Below are positions 1-9,179 of a stretch of 43,436 bases of DNA, piece after piece (position 1 is the stretch's first letter; each line of letters begins with the position of its first letter). The notes under the pieces were generated by a model. It was not told the origin of the DNA. It made no database searches and was given only the letters and a program-made list of their open reading frames with translations. Origin of the DNA: Armatimonadota bacterium (GTDB lineage Bacteria > Bacteroidota > Ignavibacteria > OLB7). The position numbers and the translations under genes were made by a program. Location: NCBI GenBank assembly GCA_020850315.1, contig JADZEY010000103.1, positions 1-43,436 on the forward strand, in the 5' to 3' direction.

Positions 1-169
1 ATGGTGATATGTTGTGGATTAAGTAATTATTATCAGCGCACCCAATCACCGCTCGTTGGATAACATTTGCCCATCAACCTTCATTACGCCTTCTTCGTCT
101 TTATCACTATTCCTGAATAAGTCTACTAATTTGCGTCACACATCCTTCACACTTTACACTTTACCCATC
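1..169. other. Window edge, no gene recognised
   Basis: This AT-rich leader precedes the ABC ATPase gene. It holds a short repeat, ACACTTTACACTTTAC, just before the chosen GTG start. I see no convincing promoter, RBS or end of a preceding gene. The rest of a branched-chain amino acid transporter operon, if present, would lie to the left, outside the window. Confidence 0.4.
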
Positions 170-877
170 GTGCTTCAGGTTGAACATCTTCACGTAAACT
201 ACGGCGCAATTTCAGCGATTAAAGGGATCAGCTTCACTGTCCCTGAGCGTTCCATCGTGACCTTGATTGGCGCAAACGGTGCGGGAAAAACAACCACCTT
301 GCGAACAATTTCTGGACTGGTGAAAGCCGCATCGGGGAAAATTTTGTTTAAGGGGGAGGATATCACTTCAATTCCACCACACCATATCGTCTCGATAGGA
401 ATCAGCCAATCACCGGAAGGCCGGATGATTTTCCCAGAACTAACTGTTCTGGAAAATTTAAAAATGGGGGCATACCGCAGGAAAGATGCGAAAGGGATTC
501 AGGAGGATATGGAGTACTGTTTTAATATCTTTCCTCGGTTAAAAGAACGGATAAAACAAGCCGGCGGAACGCTAAGTGGTGGCGAACAACAGATGCTGGC
601 GATTGCCCGTGCTCTGATGTCGAAACCTTCTCTTCTGTTGTTAGATGAGCCATCGCTGGGGATTGCCCCACTGTTGGTAAAATTGATTTTTGAGAAAATT
701 GTTGAGATCAACCGTGATTTGGGAACAACGATGTTGTTAGTGGAGCAGAATGCAGCAATGGCACTAAATATAGCACACCACGCATACGTCCTGGAAACGG
801 GTGAAATAACCCTTGAAGGAAACGCCAGCGACCTTGCACAAAATGAGGAAGTTCAGAAAGCGTATTTGGGGATGTGA
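170..877 (+). CDS. livF: Branched-chain amino acid type ABC transporter, ATP-binding protein (LivF-like)
   Basis: This is a cytoplasmic ATPase subunit of a HAAT-family importer for branched-chain amino acids or similar amides. It carries a Walker A GANGAGKTT, a Q-loop ISQSPEGR, a signature LSGGEQQM, a Walker B LLLLDEPSLGI, and the LVEQNA switch region typical of LivF, where Gln replaces the usual His. The frame is open from base 56, but the first 38 residues of that longer reading look like non-coding sequence. The GTG at 170 gives 235 aa, the normal LivF length, and starts directly on the conserved LQVEHLHVNYG strand. No clear Shine-Dalgarno is visible. Partner permeases and binding protein are not in the window, so substrate is inferred from family only. 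Base composition is more AT-rich than in most later genes. Confidence 0.85.
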   Translation: MLQVEHLHVNYGAISAIKGISFTVPERSIVTLIGANGAGKTTTLRTISGLVKAASGKILFKGEDITSIPPHHIVSIGISQSPEGRMIFPELTVLENLKMGAYRRKDAKGIQEDMEYCFNIFPRLKERIKQAGGTLSGGEQQMLAIARALMSKPSLLLLDEPSLGIAPLLVKLIFEKIVEINRDLGTTMLLVEQNAAMALNIAHHAYVLETGEITLEGNASDLAQNEEVQKAYLGM

Positions 878-909
878 TGGATATCAGTTTCCGAATGCTT
901 GATAACAAC

Positions 910-943
910 AGCAGAGTAACCCTATCGGTTACTCTGCTTTTTT
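910..943 (+). terminator. Intrinsic terminator of the livF-like gene
   Basis: A perfect 12-bp stem (AGCAGAGTAACC / GGTTACTCTGCT) with a 5-base loop is followed by TTTTT on the plus strand. The stop codon of the convergent ClC gene (922-924) lies in the loop, so the hairpin also encodes the last ClC residues. The minus-strand side lacks a good T tract. Confidence 0.85.
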
Positions 944-2796
944 AGTACAGACACCATTTTTTGCCCCCGCACTAAAATTTTTAGCCCCTGGCGCTTCAAT
1001 GAAATATGTTTTTGTTTTTTCTCATGCTCATCACTTCTTTGTTTGTACATGGAGATCACATGCTGGTAGGTTAAAATGCCCGTAATAGTATTATCCACCA
1101 CCACAGGCAATATATCCACATTTTCACGTGCCATGATTTCCACTGCGGAGCGCAAGGTTTCGGCTGGGTTAATAGATATGTTATTGCGCTTCACTAAGCT
1201 GCCAACTTCTTTATCGGGAAGGTGATGCGCGCCATACAAACTGGATGAGCTAAGAAGCCCTTTATACCCTCCGTCAACGTCTGAGATAATGAAGTAGTTG
1301 GTTTTCAAATCTGTTTCCTGCTCGAACCAATCCCTTACCTCGCTAATTTTCATGTTGTCGCTTACCACAAAGCCATCGTTCTCCATTACTTGGTTAACGG
1401 TTGTTTTTTCAAGTATATCTGGTTCGTAGGAGTGAGGTGTAGGAATTCCTTTCCGTACTATTTTTTCTGTCATAATAGTGTTATCCATTAAAAAGTACGA
1501 AACAAGGTATGCGCTAGTGCAGGTAGCCAAAAGGGGTAATAATGCGTTGGGCTGCCCTGTTGTTTCTAACGCAAATACGATTGAGGTAAGAAAAGCCCGG
1601 GAAGCACCCGCAAACATTGCCGACATACCAACCAGCACGGACAGCGGAATTGTTATTCCTACATCCGGGAACCAGAACATGCCGACGCTACCGAACAACG
1701 CACCGATAGTGCCACCAATAGTGAGTAAAGGGGCTAACGTGCCGCCCGATGTTCCACTACCTAACGAAATAGCCCAAGACAAAAATTTCAGCAAGCAAAG
1801 GGATAGTATCACCTGCATCGGCATACTGCCTGATAGCAGGTCGGTGATATTTTCATAACCAACTCCCAATGTTCTTGGCGCAAAAAATCCGATAACGCCA
1901 ACCGCTATGCCACCTATTGCAGGCCACCAAGCCCAGTGGATCGGAAGCTCCTCAAACAGGTCTTCAATCCAATAAACAATTTTTGTGGCGATAACCGATA
2001 ACAATCCCATAGCTATGCCCATCGCGCTATAAAATAGCAGCGCGTAATTCGACGATGGAAGCACAAGGCTTCCCATTGCAAATACAGGGTTTTCTCCGAA
2101 CAATAAGTGGTGCCCGGCAGCACCAGTAATGCAGGCCAGCGCAACGGGGATAAAAGAGCGTGGTGAGAATTCAAACAGAAGCAGTTCAATGGCTAAAAAA
2201 ATACCGGCGATAGGTGTACCAAAAATGGCAGCCATGCCGGCGGTAGCACCAGCAGCAAGCAAAATTTTACGCTCGTTCGGTGTGATTTTTATCAGTTGTC
2301 CGACTGTCGAACCTAATGCGCCGCCAGTTGCAATAATTGGACCTTCGGCACCAAACGGGCCACCTGTTCCGATTGAAATAGCAGCCGACAGAGGTTTTAA
2401 ATAGGTTATGGATGGCTTTATCCGGCTTTCGTTCGTGAGTATCTGCTCCATTGCCTCAGGAATACCGTGGCCACGAATTGCTTTGGAGCCATATAACGCC
2501 ATCAATCCAACAATAATTCCGCCTATGATTGGGATCGCTATTACGAACACACCGTATGTGTTGTCTGCCGGGCTTAGTGGTGCAATGGAAAATTTTCCAT
2601 AAAACATCAAATTGGTGATTAAATCAATTAAATAAACAAGCAGCTTGGCAAGAAAACTAACGCAGCCAGCTATCAGAACGGATGAAACAGATAGCAGAAA
2701 AAGCCTTTTTTTGTTGTAGTTCTTTTTCGTTGAAATGTCCTCTTGTTGAAGTGTGGGGGTGAGTGAGGTAGAGACTGGAATACCGTTGCTAAGCAT
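922..2796 (-). CDS. ClC-family chloride channel/transporter with two CBS domains
   Basis: This 624-residue integral membrane protein moves chloride or a similar anion across the inner membrane. ClC signatures are visible: GHGIPEA (about residue 109), GPFGAEGP with the gating Glu (about 150), and GSGTSGGTLAP late in the membrane domain. A cytoplasmic C-terminus (about residues 455-590) carries two CBS-like regulatory modules. By eye, the residue aligned with the internal proton glutamate of E. coli ClC (Glu203) is Leu in AIELLLF. That would favour a channel over a proton antiporter, but it is an alignment inference. The ATG at 2796 gives a typical start. The gene is convergent with livF and unusually AT-rich, as is its upstream region. 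Confidence 0.9.
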   Translation of the reverse strand: MLSNGIPVSTSLTPTLQQEDISTKKNYNKKRLFLLSVSSVLIAGCVSFLAKLLVYLIDLITNLMFYGKFSIAPLSPADNTYGVFVIAIPIIGGIIVGLMALYGSKAIRGHGIPEAMEQILTNESRIKPSITYLKPLSAAISIGTGGPFGAEGPIIATGGALGSTVGQLIKITPNERKILLAAGATAGMAAIFGTPIAGIFLAIELLLFEFSPRSFIPVALACITGAAGHHLLFGENPVFAMGSLVLPSSNYALLFYSAMGIAMGLLSVIATKIVYWIEDLFEELPIHWAWWPAIGGIAVGVIGFFAPRTLGVGYENITDLLSGSMPMQVILSLCLLKFLSWAISLGSGTSGGTLAPLLTIGGTIGALFGSVGMFWFPDVGITIPLSVLVGMSAMFAGASRAFLTSIVFALETTGQPNALLPLLATCTSAYLVSYFLMDNTIMTEKIVRKGIPTPHSYEPDILEKTTVNQVMENDGFVVSDNMKISEVRDWFEQETDLKTNYFIISDVDGGYKGLLSSSSLYGAHHLPDKEVGSLVKRNNISINPAETLRSAVEIMARENVDILPVVVDNTITGILTYQHVISMYKQRSDEHEKKQKHISLKRQGLKILVRGQKMVSVLKKQSNR

Positions 2797-2901
2797 TGTT
2801 CATTGGGTTTGGTTGGCAAAAACGTAAATAAAACTTCATTCATAAATAATTAAATAAAGTAATGATAACGGGACATGGCCTTCACAACAACGCCGTGCTA
2901 C

Positions 2902-3384
2902 TCACCTTTCCAACTCCCCTACCACCGCTCCTTTCCCCCCGGATAGCCGCACCCGAAACGCCCGAATTCCTTTGCTGAGAGCCGTTAGAAGGTTCAGCGT
3001 TTCCAACACAGGGGCTTGCACTTTACGTTGGATATTCTGCTCCAACTCAAGCACGCTTACCACCACTTGCTTGGCAGAATCCACAACCTCGGTAACGTCG
3101 CGGCTGATGTCGCTGGCACTTACCACAATTCCTTCAATATTTTCCAACTGGGTGTTTAGCCGGGCAACGGTTCCTTCAACTTGCTTAGTGACACCAGCCA
3201 GATTTTCCACCACACCCGTCACCGCAGCCCTGGTTTGCTGCACTTCCCCAACAAGATCCTGGACACCACGTGTTGCGGTGTCAATCAGCGGGCGGATTCG
3301 GGAAAGAAGAACGGTGAGGTAGATAAACAGGCCGGCAAGTGCCAACAGAGCGATAGAAGCGGTGACGTACAGAGCAAGTTCCAT
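2902..3384 (-). CDS. DUF948-type membrane-anchored coiled-coil protein
   Basis: This is a 160-aa protein with one N-terminal membrane segment (about residues 5-27, rich in Ala/Leu). A long helical region with regularly spaced Val/Leu and Gln/Glu follows, typical of DUF948 proteins that often sit next to YtxH-domain genes. The frame extends upstream, but the ATG at 3384 places the membrane segment at the N-terminus, so I prefer it. Function is unknown; members are linked to general stress loci by neighbourhood. The YtxH gene lies directly upstream on the same strand but is separated by a terminator-like hairpin, so coupling may be partial. Confidence 0.7.
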   Translation of the reverse strand: MELALYVTASIALLALAGLFIYLTVLLSRIRPLIDTATRGVQDLVGEVQQTRAAVTGVVENLAGVTKQVEGTVARLNTQLENIEGIVVSASDISRDVTEVVDSAKQVVVSVLELEQNIQRKVQAPVLETLNLLTALSKGIRAFRVRLSGGKGAVVGELER

Positions 3385-3439
3385 AGAAGTAGAGATTGGA
3401 GAATGTGTGGATGGAATGTGCGGAAGCATGAATTGCCAG

Positions 3440-3474
3440 AAAAACAATGGGGAGCAACGCGATTGCTGCTCCCC
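3440..3474 (-). terminator. Terminator-like hairpin after the YtxH gene
   Basis: Read on the minus strand, GGGGAGCA and TGCTCCCC (8 bp, 10-base loop, 3449-3474) are followed by ATTGTTTTTC. This fits an intrinsic terminator just after the YtxH stop codon, ahead of the DUF948 gene. Confidence 0.65.
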
Positions 3475-3489
3475 AAGTTCATCACAGGC

Positions 3490-3933
3490 TTATGATGCTG
3501 ATGGGTTCCGAAGCTCTTCCTTGAAAGCATCGGTTCCGGCTTTCACTGCATCGGCAAATTTCCCAGCAGAGGCTTTTACTTCGCCTGCGGCTTTGCTGCC
3601 GCCGGTGGTTGCCTTTGCACGGGCATCGTTCACAATTCGCTCGGCATCGTTCAGCAGGCTGGAGGCGCGTTCGCGTGCGTCGTCAACAAGGGTTTCGGCG
3701 CGCTTGCGTCCTTCGTTCACAATCTGCTGCGCCCGCTCCGACGCAGCCACCACTAACTCTCCGGCTTTGTCCTTGTACTGATTGGTTTTGTACTGGATGT
3801 CCGAGCGGAGTTCGCGGCCTGATTTGGGTGCAAACAGCAGTGCCAACGCGGCTCCAACCGCTCCTCCAGTCAGCATTCCAATAAGCAGCCCTTTTGCAAA
3901 TCCCGTGGTTTCGTCATTTGAGTAGTCCGACAT
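3490..3933 (-). CDS. YtxH-domain protein
   Basis: This small 147-aa protein has a glycine/alanine-rich transmembrane segment (GLLIGMLTGGAVGAALALLF, about residues 14-33) followed at once by APKSGRELR. That is the hallmark of the YtxH family. The rest is a charged helical stalk of Ala/Arg/Glu heptads (about 40-110) and an Ala/Lys-rich tail. YtxH proteins are associated with envelope stress; the exact role is unknown. The ATG at 3933 is set by a strong GGAGG five bases upstream, which discards a longer open frame. Confidence 0.8.
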   Translation of the reverse strand: MSDYSNDETTGFAKGLLIGMLTGGAVGAALALLFAPKSGRELRSDIQYKTNQYKDKAGELVVAASERAQQIVNEGRKRAETLVDDARERASSLLNDAERIVNDARAKATTGGSKAAGEVKASAGKFADAVKAGTDAFKEELRNPSAS

Positions 3934-4017
3934 GATAGCCTCCGTGTGTATGTAAGGGTTGATTGATTGTATGGTTAAGCCTATCTGGGTTGGGGGGGTG
4001 CTGCAACCAGAACGCCC

Positions 4018-4050
4018 CAAGTATACAGCGGCAACAACGTACACTCCAAA
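4018..4050 (-). promoter_or_regulatory. Bacteroidota-type promoter of the YtxH gene
   Basis: On the minus strand TTTG (4047-4050) is followed after 21 bases by TATACTTG (4018-4025), one mismatch from the TAnnTTTG element of Bacteroidota primary sigma. Transcription would begin near 4010, giving a leader of about 75 bases. Confidence 0.5.
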
Positions 4051-4117
4051 CAAGCGCAGAAGTTTTTAGCGACGTAACCAGCGTTTCGGCTGGGGAGAGC
4101 CACAGCATTCCCCTTGT

Positions 4118-4129
4118 CCCCCCCCCCCC
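4118..4129. repeat. Homopolymer run of 12 C
   Basis: Twelve consecutive C (G on the other strand) lie about 185 bases upstream of the YtxH start. Runs of this length are prone to slippage; no open frame clearly spans it. Confidence 0.9.
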
Positions 4130-4356
4130 GCGTAGCTCGCAGCAACTGTTGCTGGTGCGCACTTACAATCGCGATTGCTGTCATGCGCACACGGCGGGGT
4201 GGCATCGCGCAAGCTCACACACGCCGGTAGTGGGTTGTTGTTACAGCGAAACTGGTGGGATGGGTAGTGAATAGGAATACCTGTGTAATGGACTAGAAAG
4301 CTGTTGGGAAGATATGGGCTGGGCAACCGTGAAGTAATATACTTGATGATGGAGAC

Positions 4357-4403
4357 AACGAAGGGAAGAGGTTAGCACGTATAGCTGCCCTCTTCCCTTC
4401 GTT
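4357..4403 (-). terminator. Long hairpin downstream of sdhCAB
   Basis: A perfect 15-bp stem (AACGAAGGGAAGAGG / CCTCTTCCCTTCGTT) with a 17-base loop lies 70 bases after the sdhB stop. The T tract is poor on both strands, so it may act as a 3' stabiliser or a weak terminator. Confidence 0.5.
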
Positions 4404-4473
4404 TCTTTACGCCATTTTCACAATTACCGCGGTTGACTTTCGCTGCCGGTGCCCTCACTCAGTCTTCGATAGT

Positions 4474-5232
4474 CTAGCTCCCAACCACTGCCTTCACATA
4501 CTCACGGCGCATCATCGCGATTGCACTGATGCTGATCTCTTTGGGGCAAGCCGCCTCACATTCGCCGTGGTTGGAGCAATCGCCAAAGCCTTCTTTCTCC
4601 ATCTGCTCCACCATGTTGATAACACGGCGTTTCCGCTCCGGCGCGCCTTGCGGAAGCAGCGCAAGGTGGCCAACTTTGGCCGCCGTAAACAGCGACGCGC
4701 TTGCGTTCGGACAAGCGGCAACGCAGGCCCCGCAGCCGATGCAGGCAGCGTAGTCGAAGGCGCGGTCGCTGTCGTCTTTGTCAACCGGAAGTGAGTTTGC
4801 GTCGGGCGCGGCACCGGTGTTGGTGCTGATGTAGCCGCCAGCGGCAATGATTCTATCCAACGAACTCCGATCCACCACAAGGTCGCGGATCATCGGGAAG
4901 GCAGCGGCGCGCCAAGGCTCCACCACAATGTGGTCGCCATCCTTAAAATGACGCATATGAAGTTGGCACGCGGCGGTTCCGCGTTGCGGGCCATGCGGCA
5001 TCCCGTTAATCACCATGCTGCAGGATCCGCAGATACCTTCGCGGCAGTCGTTATCGAACTCCACCGGGATATCCCCTTTTACCGAAAGCTGCTCGTTCAG
5101 TAGATCGAACATCTCCAAAAAGGACATGTGAGGATTCACCCCCGGAACGGTGTACTGGACAAACTTCCCCGGCTGCGTCGGCGCATCCTGCCGCCACACC
5201 TTCAAATGGATGGTCATAAGTGTATCGCTCAT
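4474..5232 (-). CDS. sdhB: Succinate dehydrogenase/fumarate reductase iron-sulfur subunit
   Basis: SdhB carries electrons from the flavoprotein to the membrane anchor. It has a plant-ferredoxin type [2Fe-2S] motif CREGICGSC, a [4Fe-4S] motif [12 protein letters not shown], and a final Cys set in [12 protein letters not shown]. The product of 252 aa has the inserted linkers seen in type-B enzymes with a single cytochrome subunit. The frame opens further upstream, but the ATG at 5232 begins [13 protein letters not shown], lies 16 bases after the sdhA stop and has a purine-rich GGGGGAAG upstream, so I use it. It is the last gene of sdhCAB. Confidence 0.93.
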   Translation of the reverse strand: MSDTLMTIHLKVWRQDAPTQPGKFVQYTVPGVNPHMSFLEMFDLLNEQLSVKGDIPVEFDNDCREGICGSCSMVINGMPHGPQRGTAACQLHMRHFKDGDHIVVEPWRAAAFPMIRDLVVDRSSLDRIIAAGGYISTNTGAAPDANSLPVDKDDSDRAFDYAACIGCGACVAACPNASASLFTAAKVGHLALLPQGAPERKRRVINMVEQMEKEGFGDCSNHGECEAACPKEISISAIAMMRREYVKAVVGS

Positions 5233-5248
5233 CGTACGCTTCCCCCGG

Positions 5249-7183
5249 TTATTTGTAGCTGCGCTGTGACGGCGCAACGTATTCAAAGGTGAGTGGTTCT
5301 TTGTTCATCGTCGGTAAGGTCCCCTCCCCTTGATATTCCCACGCTGCGGCAAAGCTGAAGTTCTCATCGTCCCGCTTGGCTTCCCCCTCTTCGGTCTGAT
5401 ACTCCTCGCGGAAGTGCCCGCCGCACGATTCTTCCCGCTGCAAGGCATCGCGCGCCATCAGCTCGCCAAGCTCCATGAAGTCGGCCACACGCCCAGCGAA
5501 TTCAAGGCTTTTGTTCATGGTGTCGGGGCTTCCGGGGATTTTCAGGTTTTGCCAGTATTCTTCCCGCATCTTTCCAATCTCCGTGATGGCGTGCTGCAAT
5601 CCGTCGCGGGTGCGCCCCATGCCAACGTAATCCCACATGATATGCCCCAGCGAGCGGTGATAGTCCTGCACGGTTCTGGATCCGTTGACGCTCAACAGCT
5701 GGTTAATCCGCCCACGCGCCTCTGCCTCGGTTGCGGCAAACGGCTCGCTGGATTCATCAACCTTCGGGAAGGTGTTGTTGGCGATGTAGTTGCCAAGCGT
5801 GTAGGGGATCACAAAGTATCCATCGGCAAGGCCTTGCATCAGCGCGCTTGCGCCAAGCCGGTTTGCGCCGTGGTCGCTAAAGTTTGCTTCCCCCAACACA
5901 AACAGCCCGGGGATGGTGCTCATCAAGTGGTAATCCACCCACAAACCGCCCATGGTGTAGTGGACCGCTGGATAGATCCGCATAGGCACTTTGTAGGGGT
6001 CGTCGCCGGTGATCTTCTCGTACATCTGGAACAGATTGCCGTACCGCTCGCTGATGGTGTGATCCCCAAGCCGGCGGATGGAGTCGGCAAAATCGAGATA
6101 GACCGCCATGCCAGTTTCACCAACGCCTTTGCCGCCGTCGGCTTGTTCTTTGGCGTTGCGGCTGGCAACGTCGCGCGGGACAAGGTTGCCGAAGCTGGGA
6201 TATTTCCGCTCCAAGTAGTAGTCACGTTCGGCTTCCGGTATCTGCTCGGGCGAACGCTTATCGCCAATGGTTTTTGGAACCCACACGCGGCCATCGTTCC
6301 GAAGGCTTTCGCTCATCAGGGTCAGTTTGGATTGATAATCGCCGCTGACCGGAATGCAGGTTGGGTGAATCTGGGTGAAGCATGGGTTGGCAAAAAACGC
6401 ACCCCGCTTGAAGCACCGCCACGCAGCGGTGACGTTGGAGTTTTTTGCGTTGGTGGAAAGGTAATAGACGTTGCCGTAGCCGCCAGTGCACAGCAACACC
6501 GCATCGGCAGCGTGGCGTTCGATTTCGCCGGTGACAAGATCCCGAACGATAATGCCGCGTGCTTTCCCATCGGCCACCACAAGGTCCAACATCTCATGCC
6601 GGGCGTACATCTGGATTTTCCCCGCTCCCACCATCTTCTCCATTGCCTGATATGCCCCAAGCAGCAACTGCTGCCCTGTCTGCCCACGGGCGTAGAAGGT
6701 GCGGCTAACCTGCGCGCCACCAAACGAGCGATTCCCCAACAGCCCGCTGTACTCGCGTGCGAACGGGACACCTTGCGCCACGCACTGGTCAATGATGTTG
6801 TTGCTGATCTGTGCCAAGCGATAGACGTTCCCCTCGCGGGCGCGGTAGTCACCCCCTTTCACGGTGTCGTAGAACAATCGCCAGATGGAGTCGCCATCGT
6901 TCGGGTAATTTTTGGCGGCGTTGATTCCCCCCTGGGCCGCGATGCTGTGGGCGCGGCGGCCAGAATCCTGGATGCAGAACGCCTTCACGTTGTAGCCAAG
7001 CTCCGCCAGCGAAGCCGCTGCCGACCCACCAGCCAACCCAGTGCCAACCACAATAATGGTGTGCTTCCGCTTGTTGTTCGGGTTTACCAGTTTGGCGGTG
7101 GATTTGAAGTTTGTCCACTTCTCGCTGATATGCCCTGAAGGAATCTTTGCGTCAAGTTTTGGATGTGTCGGGGTCTGGCTCAT
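5249..7183 (-). CDS. sdhA: Succinate dehydrogenase/fumarate reductase flavoprotein subunit
   Basis: This 644-aa subunit oxidises succinate to fumarate (or the reverse) using covalently bound FAD. Visible are the dinucleotide fold GTGLAGGSA (about residue 47), the FAD-linking His in [11 protein letters not shown] (about 81), the substrate-site [17 protein letters not shown], and [10 protein letters not shown] near the C-terminus. The ATG at 7183 overlaps the sdhC stop by four bases (ATGA) and has AGGAG seven bases upstream, implying translational coupling. A longer upstream frame lies inside sdhC and is rejected. The long open frame on the opposite strand here is a shadow. Whether the enzyme works as oxidase or reductase cannot be told from sequence alone. 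Confidence 0.95.
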   Translation of the reverse strand: MSQTPTHPKLDAKIPSGHISEKWTNFKSTAKLVNPNNKRKHTIIVVGTGLAGGSAAASLAELGYNVKAFCIQDSGRRAHSIAAQGGINAAKNYPNDGDSIWRLFYDTVKGGDYRAREGNVYRLAQISNNIIDQCVAQGVPFAREYSGLLGNRSFGGAQVSRTFYARGQTGQQLLLGAYQAMEKMVGAGKIQMYARHEMLDLVVADGKARGIIVRDLVTGEIERHAADAVLLCTGGYGNVYYLSTNAKNSNVTAAWRCFKRGAFFANPCFTQIHPTCIPVSGDYQSKLTLMSESLRNDGRVWVPKTIGDKRSPEQIPEAERDYYLERKYPSFGNLVPRDVASRNAKEQADGGKGVGETGMAVYLDFADSIRRLGDHTISERYGNLFQMYEKITGDDPYKVPMRIYPAVHYTMGGLWVDYHLMSTIPGLFVLGEANFSDHGANRLGASALMQGLADGYFVIPYTLGNYIANNTFPKVDESSEPFAATEAEARGRINQLLSVNGSRTVQDYHRSLGHIMWDYVGMGRTRDGLQHAITEIGKMREEYWQNLKIPGSPDTMNKSLEFAGRVADFMELGELMARDALQREESCGGHFREEYQTEEGEAKRDDENFSFAAAWEYQGEGTLPTMNKEPLTFEYVAPSQRSYK

Positions 7184-7893
7184 ACGGTGGCTCCTCGGTG
7201 ATTGATGTAAATCCAAATGGGAAGAATCAGAAACCCAACAGCAAGCAGCACGGCAAGCAGAAACGCCACCGAGTAAATGGCCGTTGAGTAGCGGGGCTTC
7301 ATTGCCGCAAGCGATTGCAGCGCGCTCCAGATACCATGCCGAAGGTGAAAGCCCAGCATAATCATCACCCCAACATAAAACGCCACCCACCAGATGTTGG
7401 AGAAAACCTCCACAACCAAGCGGTGCAGATCACGGACTTCTTGGCCGTTAATCATGGTGCTGTACCCCTGGCTGATGCTTGGCCCAAAACGCATTTGGAC
7501 GATGTGGATCACCAAAAAAAGCAGCAGGATGATTCCCGTGACGGCCATTGTGCGGGAAGAAAGCGACTGGCGGCTTGGCCCCCCTTTGCTGGCAACAACG
7601 TCGTAGCCTTGTTTGCGTGCCGCCCGTTTACGCTGCATGATGGTGATGCCAACATACGCGTGCAGCAGAATGAGCAGCCCCAGGCCAACCTCCACGATAA
7701 TCAGCAATAGCCCAAAGCTGTGCAGGGTTTGGGTGTACTGGTTAAACGGGGCCGGGTCCGATCTCAGCAAGGCAAGATTCCCCGACAAGTGCGAGATCAC
7801 GAACAACACCAGTAAAACGCCAGTGATGCCGGTCAGCAGCTTCCGCCCTACCTGCGACGTGAGCGCCGATAATAATTTGTTTGGTTCCTTCAT
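7180..7893 (-). CDS. sdhC: Succinate dehydrogenase type-B cytochrome b subunit
   Basis: This 237-aa membrane anchor of the Sdh/Frd complex should bind two haems b and reduce quinone. Five hydrophobic helices are visible. His residues lie at family positions: [11 protein letters not shown] in helix 1, LLHAYVGI in helix 2, VIHIVQM in helix 3 and [13 protein letters not shown] in helix 4. A single cytochrome subunit without SdhD defines the type-B enzyme of Bacteroidota, Bacillota and Epsilonproteobacteria. The ATG at 7893 ([11 protein letters not shown]) is preferred over an upstream extension that lacks membrane character. It is the first gene of sdhCAB. Confidence 0.92.
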   Translation of the reverse strand: MKEPNKLLSALTSQVGRKLLTGITGVLLVLFVISHLSGNLALLRSDPAPFNQYTQTLHSFGLLLIIVEVGLGLLILLHAYVGITIMQRKRAARKQGYDVVASKGGPSRQSLSSRTMAVTGIILLLFLVIHIVQMRFGPSISQGYSTMINGQEVRDLHRLVVEVFSNIWWVAFYVGVMIMLGFHLRHGIWSALQSLAAMKPRYSTAIYSVAFLLAVLLAVGFLILPIWIYINHRGATV

Positions 7894-7969
7894 GGCTACG
7901 GTAATGATCCAGAAGTTGATTGTCCACCAGTAGGACGTGAGTGTGAAACGGTTGGAGTACCGGAACAAG

Positions 7970-7986
7970 GGTTGCCAACGGCAACC
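7970..7986. repeat. Inverted repeat in the sdhC leader
   Basis: GGTTGCC-AAC-GGCAACC forms a perfect 7-bp hairpin about 80 bases upstream of the sdhC start, downstream of the predicted transcription start. It could be an operator or an mRNA hairpin; sequence alone does not decide. Confidence 0.4.
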
Positions 7987-8029
7987 TATCACGCAGATAT
8001 TCCAGCAGCAGTGTTGAAGAAAGGCGGGG

Positions 8030-8059
8030 CGAATTTACGAATTGCGTTTCCCCATCCAA
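8030..8059 (-). promoter_or_regulatory. Probable sdhCAB promoter
   Basis: On the minus strand TTGG (8056-8059), an 18-base spacer and TAAATTCG (8030-8037) resemble the Bacteroidota -33/-7 pair with one mismatch in TTTG. Start would be near 8022, leaving a leader of about 130 bases. Confidence 0.4.
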
Positions 8060-8213
8060 GCGTTTTCACTGTTTTTTTTCCGGCCTCCAACGCACGAATT
8101 ACGGCAATTTGCCAGCATCAGAACCCTGACAGATGTCATCCTACAACATTCCGATAAGGACGAAGGCAGGCCGGAAGGAGCAAGCCGGCTGGCACAACGC
8201 CCAATCGCTGTTG

Positions 8214-9164
8214 CTACTTCCCCCCGTGGTAGCCCCGCAAAAATTCCTCGATACCCATTGCCCGCTTCCCTTCTTGTTGCAGTTCGGTGATGGAAATGGC
8301 CGCCGTCCCAGTCCCGATAAGAAGTGCGTTCGGTTGGATGCGGAACACCCCGGCAGGAATATCAGTCTGGTTGGTGATCTGCGAGCGGAACAGTTTCAGC
8401 GTGCGGCCATCGTGGATTGTGAACGCCCCGGGATAGGGGGAAAGCCCACGGATGAAATTATGGACGATTTCGGCTGGGCGGCTCCAATCAATCTGGCAAT
8501 CGTTGCGGAAAATTTTTGGCGCGGGGGTTGCCTCCTGATCGTCTTGCGGAAGCGGGTTAGCAATCCCTTGCTCAATCATCCGAAGCGTGTCAACAACGGC
8601 GGCGGCCCCAACGTGCATCATGGTGTCGTGCAGCTGGCCGGCGGTCATCTGGGGGGAAATCGGGATTTCGCGGCGCACGATGATGTTCCCCGTATCCACC
8701 TTCTGCTTCAGAAAAAACGTGGTGACACCGGTCTGCGTTTCGCCGTTGATAATGGCCCAATTGATTGGCGCGGCCCCCCGATACTTCGGCAGCAACGACC
8801 CATGCAGATTGAAGCTCCCCAACCGAGGGATGGTGAACACCGACTCCGGCAAAATCCGGAACGCCACCACGCAAATGATGTCAGGATTGGCCTGCCGAAT
8901 CGCCTCGGCAACCTCAATATCCTTCAGTCGCTCGGGGGTTAGCACCGGGATGCCGTGATCCAGCGCAGCTTGCTTCACTGCCGATGGCGTTAGCCGCAGC
9001 CCACGCCCTTTGGCCCTGTCCGGCGTTGTGACAACCAGCGGAACGGTGTACCCATGCTCCAGAATTTTTTCCAGCGATGCCACCGCAAACTCTGGCGTTC
9101 CCATAAACAGAACCCGCAGTTTGGGGTGTGATGATGCTGCGACCACTTCTGCTTCTTGGCTCAT
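8214..9164 (-). CDS. fmt: Methionyl-tRNA formyltransferase
   Basis: Fmt transfers a formyl group from 10-formyl-tetrahydrofolate to initiator Met-tRNA. The 316-aa product starts its Rossmann-like core at RVLFMGTPEFAVASL (about residue 17). It holds the catalytic stretch FNLHGSLLPKYRGAAP, which contains the Asn and His, and the catalytic Asp in KVDTGNI. A C-terminal OB-like tRNA-binding domain follows. Length matches the family. It starts 15 bases after the stop of the miaE-like gene on the same strand, so the two tRNA-modifying genes form an operon. Confidence 0.95.
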   Translation of the reverse strand: MSQEAEVVAASSHPKLRVLFMGTPEFAVASLEKILEHGYTVPLVVTTPDRAKGRGLRLTPSAVKQAALDHGIPVLTPERLKDIEVAEAIRQANPDIICVVAFRILPESVFTIPRLGSFNLHGSLLPKYRGAAPINWAIINGETQTGVTTFFLKQKVDTGNIIVRREIPISPQMTAGQLHDTMMHVGAAAVVDTLRMIEQGIANPLPQDDQEATPAPKIFRNDCQIDWSRPAEIVHNFIRGLSPYPGAFTIHDGRTLKLFRSQITNQTDIPAGVFRIQPNALLIGTGTAAISITELQQEGKRAMGIEEFLRGYHGGK

Positions 9165-9179
9165 TGATGTTTTTTCCGT

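Larger units (their letters stand above)
3934..4473. other. Intergenic region with poly-C tract, promoter and hairpin
   Basis: These 540 bases hold no convincing gene; short frames here are unlike any family I know and conflict with one another. The region contains a TTTG/TATACTTG promoter for the YtxH gene, a run of 12 C (4118-4129), and a long hairpin behind sdhB (4357-4403). Confidence 0.6.
7894..8213. other. Leader of sdhCAB and fmt 3' flank
   Basis: These 320 bases hold no gene. They contain the probable sdhC promoter (8030-8059), a 7-bp inverted repeat (7970-7986) and, near 8170-8195, a short GCCGG/CCGGC repeat behind fmt with no T tract. Confidence 0.55.

Noticed and set aside
4066-4326. 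Small overlapping frames between YtxH and sdhB
   Set aside because: They cross the poly-C tract, disagree on strand, lack RBS and show no family features; non-coding is more likely.
5330-7138. Long open frame of 602 codons on the plus strand across sdhA
   Set aside because: It is antisense to the highly conserved sdhA flavoprotein, has no recognisable domain, and its His/Val/Gln-rich product is typical of a shadow of GC-biased codons.
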